This document shows positions 12,374 to 22,435 of a stretch of DNA of 64,000 bases, piece by piece. The notes under the pieces are model-generated. The model saw only the letters and a program-made list of their open reading frames with translations, did no database searches and was not told where the DNA came from. Numbering within the stretch: the stretch's first letter is position 1; each line of letters starts with the position of its first letter. The DNA comes from Calendula officinalis (lineage: Eukaryota; Streptophyta; Magnoliopsida; Asterales; Asteraceae), in NCBI GenBank assembly GCA_963853835.1, contig OY970820.1, positions 80,720,909 through 80,784,908 on the forward strand, written 5' to 3'. The position numbers and the translations under genes are program-made.

Positions 12374-14084
12374 TGTAACGACCCGAAATTTGTAAATAAA
12401 TAAATTGTACAAAAATATGATAAATATGGATAAATCGTTTAAAGAACGTAGGATTTGGTTTCGTGTCGTTTGGAGACCGTATGAGAAAGTTATGGGCGAA
12501 ACCGGGTCGAGACCTAGACCGAAAAGTGCAGCCCTGCTGTACGAGGGAAGTTCACGGTGTGAACTTTAGTTCACGATCGTGAACTCCCTCCAGGGATTGT
12601 TGTATCTGGCGATTGGAGATCACGACTGGTTACCGATCGCGAAGTTCGCGTGCAAGGGGAAGTTAGCGACGCGAACTTAGTTCGCGTCGTGAACTCTGGT
12701 CGACAGCATTAAAGTCGGGTTTTAGCTCATTTAATGCAATAGTAAACCCTAGTTTTCATCTTTGGCGATTTTGGAGCTCAAGTGCAGATTTTGGTTGATC
12801 TCTTCACAAATCTTTGGTAGATTTCACTCCTAGGTGAAGATTAAAGGTATATCTTCACTCCTTGATCTTTGTAGCTTTAAATCTATGTATGTTGATGGTT
12901 GGGTTTGAAACCCTAGTTATTGGGGGTTATGGTTTATGGTGAATAAATGATGTATACACTTAATAGATGGTATATTAACAAAGGAAACAAGTGTATGATT
13001 TCGATTGGTAAGAATCTTAAAGGTTGGTTAAACCTAGGATTTGGTAAATCACCATAATTGGGGGAAATGTTAGTTAATGGTAATTAGTGGTCAATGGACA
13101 CATTATTGATAGTATGAGATGTTGAACATTGTATGATTGTTGAATTAGGCTTTTGGTGAAGTCTTGGAAGTTTGACCGAATTGTGGAAGCAAGAGTTTTG
13201 GTGTCAAGAACACGGTTGGAGCACTAATTGCTAAGGTGAGTACGTGTGGACTTTATTGAGTACATAGCCATGAAAATACTTGTTATTATATATGTCGAGT
13301 CTATTTGATGTTTGTGTAGAATTTAGTAAATAAAGTTAGTGTATATTGTTAAATATAGTTAACTAACTTGTTGATGATTGACGTGATAGCCAAAGGCTTT
13401 GATTGATATAACCGTCGAGTTATAGTAAGGTTGAGACGATGTGATGATGCGGGGGATCCCCGGTCATGAGGTATGGAATGGGGAGCATTTGGGCGGATCC
13501 CCATCGGCCCATTCCATGATAGTAGTCTTGCTAACTGGAAGTAGTCCGGCGAGTAAGGCAGGTATAGGTAGATTGGGCGATTCCCTCTTGCCTTTACCTT
13601 GAAGCTTGTTAATGCGGGGGATCCCCGGTTAATGAGTTAATGTGGTTCTAGTTAGTTGGGGATGTCCCGATAACTAGATATGATTGCTAGGGAAGCAAGG
13701 ATCATAGAGTCACAATAGGGTGACTAGATAGGTGGATGAACTACTTGTATATGTATTTATATGCCTTATGATTATTATTGTCGGGTCTAAACCCATGTAG
13801 CTCACGAGACGTTTTTGTCTCACGTACTCCTTGTTTGTTTTGTTATGTACTCAGGTTCGGGATCGAAGGTTTAGGTACGCATGGATAGAGATGCGGGGCC
13901 TAGAGTAGAAGAACACTAGAACGGATTTAAACTTAGCTTTGGTTTTGATATATTTTGTAACACCGAATTTATACTCTGATTTTCATACCAAATGTTTTTG
14001 TAAATCCGTATTTTGGGATAGTTCTCCTCTTTATTAAATGATTATTTTGGCCAAATGTTTTGTATTAAAATTTAAGGTGTTACA
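12374..14084 (+). mobile_element. solo LTR, gypsy-like, copy 1
   Basis: 1711 bp from TGTAACGACCCG to GGTGTTACA, flanked by a perfect TGGTG duplication (12369-12373 and 14085-14089). No internal retrotransposon sequence is present, so this is the product of LTR-LTR recombination. It is the same family as 53545-55268. Near 12550-12700 it has several dyads of the GTTCACG..CGTGAAC type. Confidence 0.9.
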
Positions 14085-14608
14085 TGGTGGATTTGGAATC
14101 CAATTCCTAACATATTCCAATTCATTTCTAAATTCCAATTCCATCAGTTGAATTCCAGCGAACCAAACAGCACCTTAGTGATGATGTATGGTAATGGACA
14201 GTGGTGGTGGTCGCGGAAGATGGGTAATAATTTCAACTTATAAAAGTTCAAATGGTTAATAAAAGTAACTATGATCAATTAATGAAGATATCCTCTAGCA
14301 GACCAGTTGGTTAGAGCATTGTGTTAATAACGTAGATGTCGTAAGTTCAAGTCTCACATGGTGCATATATTTTATAAACACAAATTTGTATACTAAGTAT
14401 GTTGGCTGAAAATTAAGTCTTGTAATTTAAAAAGTTCTAAATACATTATATATAGTAAAGTTTTCTGTAATAATAAATAATAAAAGTACATTTATAAAAA
14501 TACAAATTGCAAAAAAGAGTAACATAATATCGCTAAAATTTCTGAAATGGGAACCATTAGTTCTTTTGCTAGAAAAAAAATGTGTTTTCAAAGTTATAAA
14601 AATAAATA

Positions 14609-14871
14609 CTCCATCTGTCCCACAAAAAACTTCCTATTGACCTTTTGTACAAGTTTTTAAGTGATAGTTAGTGATGAGGTCATTGATATTACTTTTGATT
14701 AAAATATAAGGTTGAGTTGGAGAGATAAAGATAGTTAGTGGATATTAGTGGTGAGGTTTTAGTAATAATAGTTTTTTATTGTGTGGGTTCCATCAAATAT
14801 GAGAAATGGGAAGTTTTTTGTGGGACAAAAATTTAGAGATAAATGAGAAGTTTTTTGTGGTGCGGAGTGAG
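14609..14871. mobile_element. Stowaway-like MITE
   Basis: 263 bp with ends CTCCATCTGTCCCAC and, inverted, CTCACTCCGCACCAC, flanked by TA on both sides. The arms extend inward with ACAAAAAACTTC / GAAGTTTTTTGT. Non-coding. Confidence 0.8.
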
Positions 14872-15134
14872 TAATATGGAGCCTGCTATTTAGGGAACCG
14901 ATTTCATTGTGATTATGAGACAACAAAAAGAATGTGAAACATCACAATTACATGGAAATGTATACTTTTTTTTAAATATATAAGGTAGTTTATTTTTTTA
15001 AGTATTGAGATACAACTCATAATTATTGCATCAAAAAAAATCGAATGCTTAAGATAACTCTCAAACTACCATTTTTGCCATTAAAAAAAACTCTCAAACT
15101 ATCACCACCACCATCATATGTGATTAAATACATC

Positions 15135-15865
15135 CAGGGGCGGAATTGGTATATAGCACACGGTGGCACGTGATACTACTCGAAAAAAATTCGGTACGTT
15201 AAATTTCGGAACTTTTTTATTGTTATAGTATTTTAAATACATTAATATATATCCGAAAAGGCAAAATAAGACACATCCATCTACTAGCGTAGCTGGCTAG
15301 CACTTCTTGCATCTATATAAGGAGGTCACGAGTTCAAATCTTGTTGTTGCTATTTTTTTAAATCAATTTTTTTTCCTTTTAAGCTCTATATTATAAGGGT
15401 TTTTCTTTCTCAGCCCATATATTTCAATGTTTTTCTTTTTTTTACCTTATATATTTCAAAAAAAAAATTATTTAGTCTAAACATTTCAAATCATTTTCCT
15501 TTATTTTCCTTATTCAATACTTTAATTATAAAAAATAATATAATTTTATAAACTAAAATTTTTATAGATTAAAAACATATTCAATATCTCAAATCAATCT
15601 TAAAAAACCCTTTAACTATTAGTTAATAGTTCACACCCAAAGACAACTCTAATATTTGAACCAAATAAAAAAACATAAAGTGAAGATTTGTTGGTGTATG
15701 TAACTAAAAAGGGTGATATGTAATATAACTTTTTTTGTGTTAAAATTTATTTTTGTTTCGGGACGTTGCCACTGGGATCCCATTAGAGGTCGCAGTCCCC
15801 TTAACCCCGCTTTTTTTTATCACCACAAGACTGCTGATGAAATTAAGTTTCTAATTCCGCCCGTG
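15135..15865. mobile_element. non-autonomous hAT element, copy 1
   Basis: 731 bp with ends CAGGGGCGGAATT and, inverted, CACGGGCGGAATTAG, flanked by a perfect 8-bp AATACATC duplication (15127-15134, 15866-15873). It contains a tRNA-like module near 15285-15355 (TAGCTGGCTAGCAC, GAGTTCAAATC). The same family is at 26831. Confidence 0.88.
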
Positions 15866-15873
15866 AATACATC

Positions 15874-16260
15874 AACACTACCACCACCCCCACTACCGCT
15901 GCCCATCGTACACTGCCACTATCGGCCACCACCGCCGCCGGCCACCACCACCACCACCATCAACCTCCCTCTACCACGGGCCGCTTTTAATCACATGTGA
16001 TTATGTATTAAATCACATGTGATTGCACACCGCCGGCCGCCAACCTCTGTCGGCCACCATCTCCACCAGCGGCAACTCCCGCCACCGTCGGCCGCTTTCA
16101 ATCACATGTTATTGTGTATCCAATCACACGTGATTCCGGCCGCAGTCGGTAGCATCCGGCGGTGGTTGGCAGCGCATCGCCAGTGGTCGATGATGGTGGT
16201 GGTGCCGGGCTGTGGTGATTGTGTATTCAATCACATGTGATTTGATGATGTTGGTGGTTA
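15874..16260. repeat. dyad-symmetric repeat with AATCACATGTGATT motifs
   Basis: Left half CCACC-rich, right half GGTGG-rich, with five copies of the 14-bp palindrome AATCACATGTGATT or one-base variants at 15989, 16011, 16100, 16122 and 16229. The hAT element at 15135 inserted at its left side, since CCACCACCATCATATGTGATT precedes that insertion. Confidence 0.75.
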
Positions 16261-16554
16261 AGAGATTGATGTTGACTGTTTGACTTTTTTTTTTATCTCA
16301 AATGTAAAATTTATCCTTCAAAATTTTATTTTAGAGATAGAATTATTAGAGCACAACTCTATAATTTTTATAATTTTCTTTTATTATGATAAGTTAGAAA
16401 AAGAATGTAATTTTCTTTTGTTAATTTTCATTTCAACAGGAGGGGTGTGAGTTAAAAATTGAATAAAAAACTACAATTAAAATCTATTTACATATAAACT
16501 AATTTATAAAATAAATAATGTAATTAAATTAGTTATTTTAGAACAACAACTACC

Positions 16555-16614
<60 letters not shown>

Positions 16615-17374
16615 TTAAATTTAACAAGTTTTTATTATATTGATTTGTGTTGTATGTATTAAAAGTATTAAAAAATTTAGTTAATAATATATAAAGTAGA
16701 TACAGAACATTAATCTTAGAACTCATTCAATTTTAAGCTCCAACTAAATATTTGCTCATTCTATTACCGTATCAATTTCATTCCATCTACAATCTATTAT
16801 GGCTAACTAAACAGACTCTTACATTGCATTCTCAAGGTTAATATAGAATAAGAATAGTTAAAACTTAAAAGGGAAAAAAGAATGAAATGGAAAGGAAATT
16901 AATGCATTTATATCTTCTGAGTTTAAAAAAGAAAAAGAGAAAAAAAAGGAAATGTAATGAATTTATGTAATGAGTAGTAAGAAAAATATATAAATCTCTA
17001 TTTCTATAGTTGTTTCCTTATTATGTACTGTAATAACTAGATAAGTACTTGTGCAACACAATGGATAATTATTAATTTTCAGTTTATTATACAAATGGTG
17101 CTACCGTTATGAATAAATCTCTTTCAGGTTTATCAAATCATTGTATACGTATTTCCATAATATTTGAACTTAAAAGCTTGTAATATATTCAACCAAAGGT
17201 GGGAATATTTAAAATGAGAATTCATTTCTGCATCACAAGTTTTAATGCATACACCACAAAGTATAAGTTTTATAACTTACTGTACAACTGTGTTTAGCAA
17301 TAACTGTGTTTAGCAATAACTGTGGTACTTGCATTAAAAGTTGTGGTGTAAAAATCACTCCCTATTTAAAATAG
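16261..17374. other. AT-rich intergenic with (AT)n microsatellite
   Basis: No gene seen. A near-perfect AT dinucleotide run occupies about 16559-16604. CAATAACTGTGTTTAG is duplicated in tandem near 17295-17325. Confidence 0.7.
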
Positions 17375-17388
17375 TTATAGCTGGATTA

Positions 17389-17591
17389 TGCATGAGTTTT
17401 ATCACCCATATGAGGCGTGAGGTCTGGAGTTCGAACTCTGTAAACACCTTTTTGTGGTACCAAATATGGGAGATTTTCCCCTAGAAATCCTATAGGGGCT
17501 GAGTTTGCCCTGTAAAGGAGCTCAAACCCGGGGTGCTCGCTAAAAACTTGCGAGTAAGTTTCGTTGATATCATTTGTTGTTTCCAAAAAAA
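17389..17591 (+). mobile_element. diverged tRNA-derived SINE
   Basis: Flanked by a 14-bp duplication (TTATAGCTGGATTA at 17375 and TTATAGCTTGATTA at 17592). It has GGAGTTCGAACTCTG as the B box, then the family body (GAGATTTTCCCCTAGAAATCC, GGGGTGCTCGCT) and the GTTTCCAAAAAAA tail seen in the SINE at 48643. It is shorter than the 254-255-bp copies and lacks a clear 5' part. Confidence 0.8.
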
Positions 17592-17757
17592 TTATAGCTT
17601 GATTATAAACTATACTAAAATAAACAGCATAGTTAGATTAAATTGTGATGTTAAATGTATAAATGGTTAAATTAACTTACTTGATATTTATGTACTTTAT
17701 TGATTATATAGCAAAAGTGATACAAATATTTTTATATTAAGCAAGTGTTTTGTCTAA

Positions 17758-18528
17758 GGTGCTGTTTGTTTTTTTAGAGCAAAAAAATCTGCTGTCTGCG
17801 GACCACATCTGCCAGCTGTTGCAGCTTCTGAGATGGACCAAAGGTCTGCAGTATGCAAGAAAACTGTTGTTTGTTTTTTAACATCTGTAGACTACTTAAA
17901 TAAACTGAAATATTAATTAAGATAATAATATTATACATTAATATAATAATACTATATATTAATATAATAATAATTGTATTAATTAATATATTAATAATAT
18001 TAGTTAATATATTAGTATTATATTATATTTATATATAATAGTAACATATATAATTTAAATTTAATAATATATATTATTATCTAATAATATAATAATATTA
18101 TATATTAATATAATAATAATATTAATTGATATATAATTAATAAAATAGTAATAATAATTAATATAATAATACTATTTATTAACATAATAATAAAATATAT
18201 TAATATAACAGTAATATTAATTAATATATAATAATAATATTAATTAATATAATAATAATAATAATAATTAATATAATAATATTATATATTAACAGAATAA
18301 TAATATATATTAATATAATAATAGTAATTAAGTTTGAAGATTTTTTTTAAGTTTGGAAGACCCAAGAAGCTAATGCCCAAGTCTTCCCGGGGAAGACCTT
18401 AGGCAGATAATATAAGGTCTGCGGGCTTCCGAAAAACAAACATCTGCGCAAGCCTTTTTCTGCGTGTGGTCTGCGCCGCGAAGACAAAAGACCTCAGGAA
18501 GACCTTCTGTCAAAAAACAAACAGCACC
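17758..18528. mobile_element. Tourist/PIF-like MITE with AT-repeat core
   Basis: 771 bp with ends GGTGCTGTTTGTTTTTT and, inverted, GGTGCTGTTTGTTTTTTG, flanked by TAA. Subterminal GTCTGCGG/CTTCC words sit at both ends. The core at ~17900-18330 is almost pure ATTAATATAATAATA-type sequence. Confidence 0.8.
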
Positions 18529-19065
18529 TAAATCTTTATCAGTTAGGAAAAATACTATATGTTATAATGTAATACACATTTTTTTTGTTGAACGACATAA
18601 AACTTACTTCTATTTTTCCACAACAGGACTTGTCATGACCTATAAATTATAAACAACACTTTATACTTTACATCAATATCACTAGGCTACAAACTTTACG
18701 TATAATGTAATTATATAATACTGTATAAATTAGTAGCTTAAAAAAGAGATATTTTATCATTTAAGTTTGCTTTTTAAATATATGTTAATTTCTTCCTTCC
18801 TTTAATATTTCTTCCAAAATAGAAAGTTTTAAAAGGAAAACAATTTATATTTGAGTTTGCTAATATGTGTCTCACGGACATATAAAAACAAAAATTTAAG
18901 TGTAAAATGATATTATGAGTCATTAATATTTTTATGCTAAACAAATTTTACTCTTACCATAAATAAATTTGAAGTGATTTGATTAATTAAGTGCAATGAC
19001 ATAAAAGACTATTAATAATTGTTATCATGTGCTTCTATAGGGCATATATTAAAATAACCCTTTAT
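18529..19065. other. AT-rich intergenic
   Basis: Nothing gene-like seen. Confidence 0.6.
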
Positions 19066-19083
19066 ATATATGCATTATATGAT

Positions 19084-19218
19084 TTATTCCCGTCGTGGAC
19101 TTTGGTGGTGGGATTTATTCCTCATAGGTGGAAGGTTTGAGGGAAGGCATACTGCCCCTTGTGGATGTCACTGTCTATGCTCGAACCACTAACTTACTAA
19201 CTTGCCGTTCAAAAAAAA
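19084..19218 (+). mobile_element. short SINE or retroposon
   Basis: About 135 bp ending GCCGTTC then nine A residues, flanked by an 18-bp perfect duplication ATATATGCATTATATGAT (19066 and 19219). A GCTCGAACCA word could be a B box. Probably 5'-truncated. Confidence 0.7.
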
Positions 19219-19614
19219 ATATATGCATTATATGATGATTTAATGTACTGGATTAATATTTATCTGTTAGACTGTTACAACTTACTCGACAAGAAAATCC
19301 ACATGTAATATGCTAATGTTACCATCCATTTAAATTTTAGAACACTTAAACTTTTGTGAGAATTTTGTTTATAAACAAAGTTTTCGACGCACTTTGCGAG
19401 CCGACTAGTTCTAGTGCGATTACCCATTTTGCGGGTAGTCTGGAGTCGTTACATGTGAACTTTCATGACTACACGGGGTATATTTGTTTTTATTCTGTAG
19501 GATTGAACTTCTAACCTCTTATTAATTTACCAATTTTAGCGACGATACTATATCCACAAGATATACCAAATCCACAAGATATTGCTTTTAGATGGTCATT
19601 TGTAAAACTTTTTG

Positions 19615-19622
19615 TATAAATA
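19615..19622 (+). promoter_or_regulatory. TATA box of the GASA gene
   Basis: TATAAATA, 86 bp before the ATG at 19708. Position and sequence fit; no other element was assigned. Confidence 0.5.
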
Positions 19623-19707
19623 TGTGCATTCTTCTGATTGGGTTCAATACACACTCAAATCCTTAAAAGAATTTAACATTAATTTTTGTGAGTTGTGTTG
19701 CTACAAA

Positions 19708-20638
19708 ATGAGAACATCTCAAGTTTGGTTTATCGCCTTCTTTATTGCATCGATGGCAATAATAGAACTCTCGATCGTAAGCATACACACTAGAAAACAC
19801 ACACACACACCTATTATATCTATGCTTAATACATTAATCTCATATTGTATAGATTTTAATTTGCATAGTAGCTTAACTTATATTATGATGTATGTTTTTC
19901 AGGCCGGAGGCGAAGGTTCTTGTCCAGTTGCACGTAAATATTTTTAACCTTCTCATCTTTGAAAATAATTTTTATTATTCTATAATCTAATTGTATATAT
20001 GGTTCTAAAAGGCGTATCATGGCGGTGCTAAGACACGACTCACGGGACATGTCCCCGACGTTACGAAACAGTCAAAGGCACGATAATACACCTTATCACT
20101 AGTTTTTCAATGGAGCGTTTATGAAATTTGAGTATTTTTTAAATTATGAGACATATAATTATAAACTTAAATATAACATTTTTTAAAACTTATGTAAGAA
20201 TTATAAACTTAAATATAACATTTTTTAAAACTTATATATGAATTATTATATAAATCAATAGATCTATATTTTTTCTGAAATTAATATATGTAATTGTTTT
20301 TTTAATCTACACCTTGAAAAATGATATAATTCTCCATTACTTGAGGCTTGACTAGCCGTCATGGCCCGTCTTTTTTTTTTTTGGAACTTAATTATTTTTA
20401 GTAAGAAATGTTTTATTTTAAACAATTTGCATTATATTATTTTTGTTGTTGTGTAGAATGCCCATCTGCATGTGCGGTTCGTTGTTCTGCAACAAGCCAC
20501 GTTGGCCAATGCATGGATGTATGTGAAGACTGTTGCGGGAAATGTTTATGTGTTCCTTCAGGCACTATTGGAAACAAAGATGAGTGTCCTTGTTATAGAG
20601 ATATGAAAACAAAACTGGGACAACCCAAATGTCCTTAA
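19708..20638 (+). CDS. GASA/snakin cysteine-rich secreted peptide
   Basis: Three exons (19708-19776, 19903-19933, 20457-20638) with GT-AG introns give 93 aa. GASA/snakin proteins are secreted, often gibberellin-responsive peptides acting in growth and defence. Residues 1-~23 are a signal peptide (VWFIAFFIASMAIIEL). The last ~60 residues hold the full 12-cysteine GASA pattern: C-x3-C-x3-C, C-x3-C-x2-CC-x2-C-x-C, then VPSGTIGNK, CPCY and the KCP end. One extra Cys lies just before the domain (GSCPVAQC). The third-exon start depends on the acceptor at 20455; joining there restores the Q-C codon in phase. It stands alone among transposons, and no lesion is visible. Confidence 0.9.
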
Positions 20639-20788
20639 ATAAATTAATAGTTTTTAATTTGAGACCAATTTTGATGGCTAATTGTTTTTTATCCATTTTT
20701 AATAAAACATTTGGTATTCTAAATCCTATTAGTTTTATTGCAATATAAACATTGTAATCGAACTGTTATGTTTTTATAAATTGTCACA

Positions 20789-21099
20789 CTTCCTCCGATT
20801 CAAAATAAGTGATACACTTTCCTTTTTTGGGTGTATCAAAATAAGTGATACACTTTGAAAAATTACCTTATTTGGCAAGAAATAGTGAGACCCACCCACT
20901 AACTATCTACTTTAAAAAGGTGAAAAGACATCTTTACCCTTACTTTTATTTTTAAACATCATTAACTCCACTTTATTCAAAAAGCGTGGGACTCATTCCC
21001 CACTAAACATTCAATTAATCTAATTTAATCATTATTATAAACTTTTGCCTCAAAATCCGTAAAATGTAAAGTGTATCACTTATTTTGAATCGGAGGAAG
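20789..21099. mobile_element. Stowaway-like MITE
   Basis: 311 bp with long ends CTTCCTCCGATTCAAAATAA and its inverted partner, immediately 3' of the GASA gene. Right flank is TA, left flank CA, so one target copy has changed. A second internal copy of the AAATAAGTGATACACTTT arm follows the left end. Confidence 0.75.
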
Positions 21100-22435
21100 T
21101 ATAACAAGTTATTTATATGAAGTATCTGACACATATAATATGGATTAAAGTCTTTAAGGCTGCTGGGTATGGGCACCACATGTGGTGGTGCTTTTTCTGC
21201 CACATCATCGCCACCTCAGCAACCACACCACCACCACACCACATCATTTGGTGGAAATACCCACCACACCACACCACACCATTTTATTTTCCATCTCATC
21301 ATTTCATTTCCATTTATTTTTCACACAAATAATATTTTATATAATTTAAAATTACATTACATTAAATAAAATTAAAATGACAATACTTTAAATTAAAATG
21401 AAAATACTAGAAATTAAACATTAAAATACTAGAAATTAAAAATTACAATAATTAAAATAAATTATTACTCTTCATCGTCTTCATCGTCGGCATGTGCGTT
21501 GTTGTAGAGATGGTCCGCCAAGTCCCGTCAAAGTCGTTCGTGTGTTGTTTCGTCTCGAATGTCGACAACCCTGTGCAAATACTCTGCACTTCCCGGTACA
21601 TACAAAGCATGTCAGGGACCGTCGAACACATATGGAGAAATCATCCGACCATTATCTTCGACAACCATATTATGCATTACAACACATGCATCCAAAATAT
21701 ATCTTAATCTTTCAAGGTCATATGAACGGGCCGCGTTTTTGACAATATGCCACTTCGCCTTTAAAACTCCAAAAGCTCGTTCCACATCCTTACGTGCGGA
21801 TTCTTGTTTTTTGGTAAACAAGACCTCTTTTGGATCAACTGGATGTCGGTAGGCTTTGACAAACGTCGCATGACGAGGATATATACCATCGGTAAGGAAA
21901 TAACCGAATCTATATGGATTGCCATTCACGGTAAAAGGAGCATCGGGTGCCTTTCCTGATAACAAGTCGTTGAATATTGGTGACTAATCAAGCACGTTAA
22001 TATCATTATTAGAACCCGCAACCCCAAAGTAAGCATGCCAAAACCATAAATCCAACAGCTTCTAATATCAACGACGATACTCCATGATGTCCACCGGTGT
22101 ACTCACCTCTCCACGATTGTGGACAGTTCCTCCAATCCCAGTGCATACAATCAATGCTACCAAGCATTCCAGGAAAACCATGACTCTCTTCGTGTGCCTC
22201 ATATAATTTTTGAACATCGGTTACTGTTGATTTTCGCAAATAAATAGGTCCGAATATTTCCAAAACCCCTTGTGAAAATCTATACATACTTTCCCTAGCA
22301 GTTCTTTCAGACATGCGTAGGTACTCGTCAAGAGAATCAGGGGATGACCTGTAAGCCATAGATCGAATTGCTGCAGTACATTTTTGCAAAGCAGTGAATC
22401 CCCGCCTATCTCTAGCATCATATCTCAATTGAAAA

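Larger units (their letters stand above)
11664..14174. mobile_element. PIF/Harbinger-type element, interrupted
   Basis: TTA target duplications at 11661-11663 and 14175-14177. Terminal repeats GGGTCAGTTTGGTTCGC and, inverted, GGTGCTGTTTGGTTCGC. Subterminal GGAATT words are repeated at both ends. The interior is a CCACCACC-rich low-complexity block plus a nested solo LTR; without the LTR it is about 800 bp. No transposase. Confidence 0.8.
11617..14461 (-). mobile_element. Helitron remnant hosting nested insertions
   Basis: CTAG at 11617-11620 followed (minus strand) by T, and next to it GGGTGG..TTGGGAAC plus ACTATATTTTGCAG. The same order ends the clearer Helitron at 29436. At the other end (14440-14461) the minus strand reads CTTTACTATATATAATG, like the 5' end of that Helitron, with the initial TC changed to AC. 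Without its insertions it is only ~330 bp. A tRNA-like module (14300-14370: TGGTTAGAGCA, AGTTCAAGTCT) lies just inside the 5' end. Confidence 0.5.
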
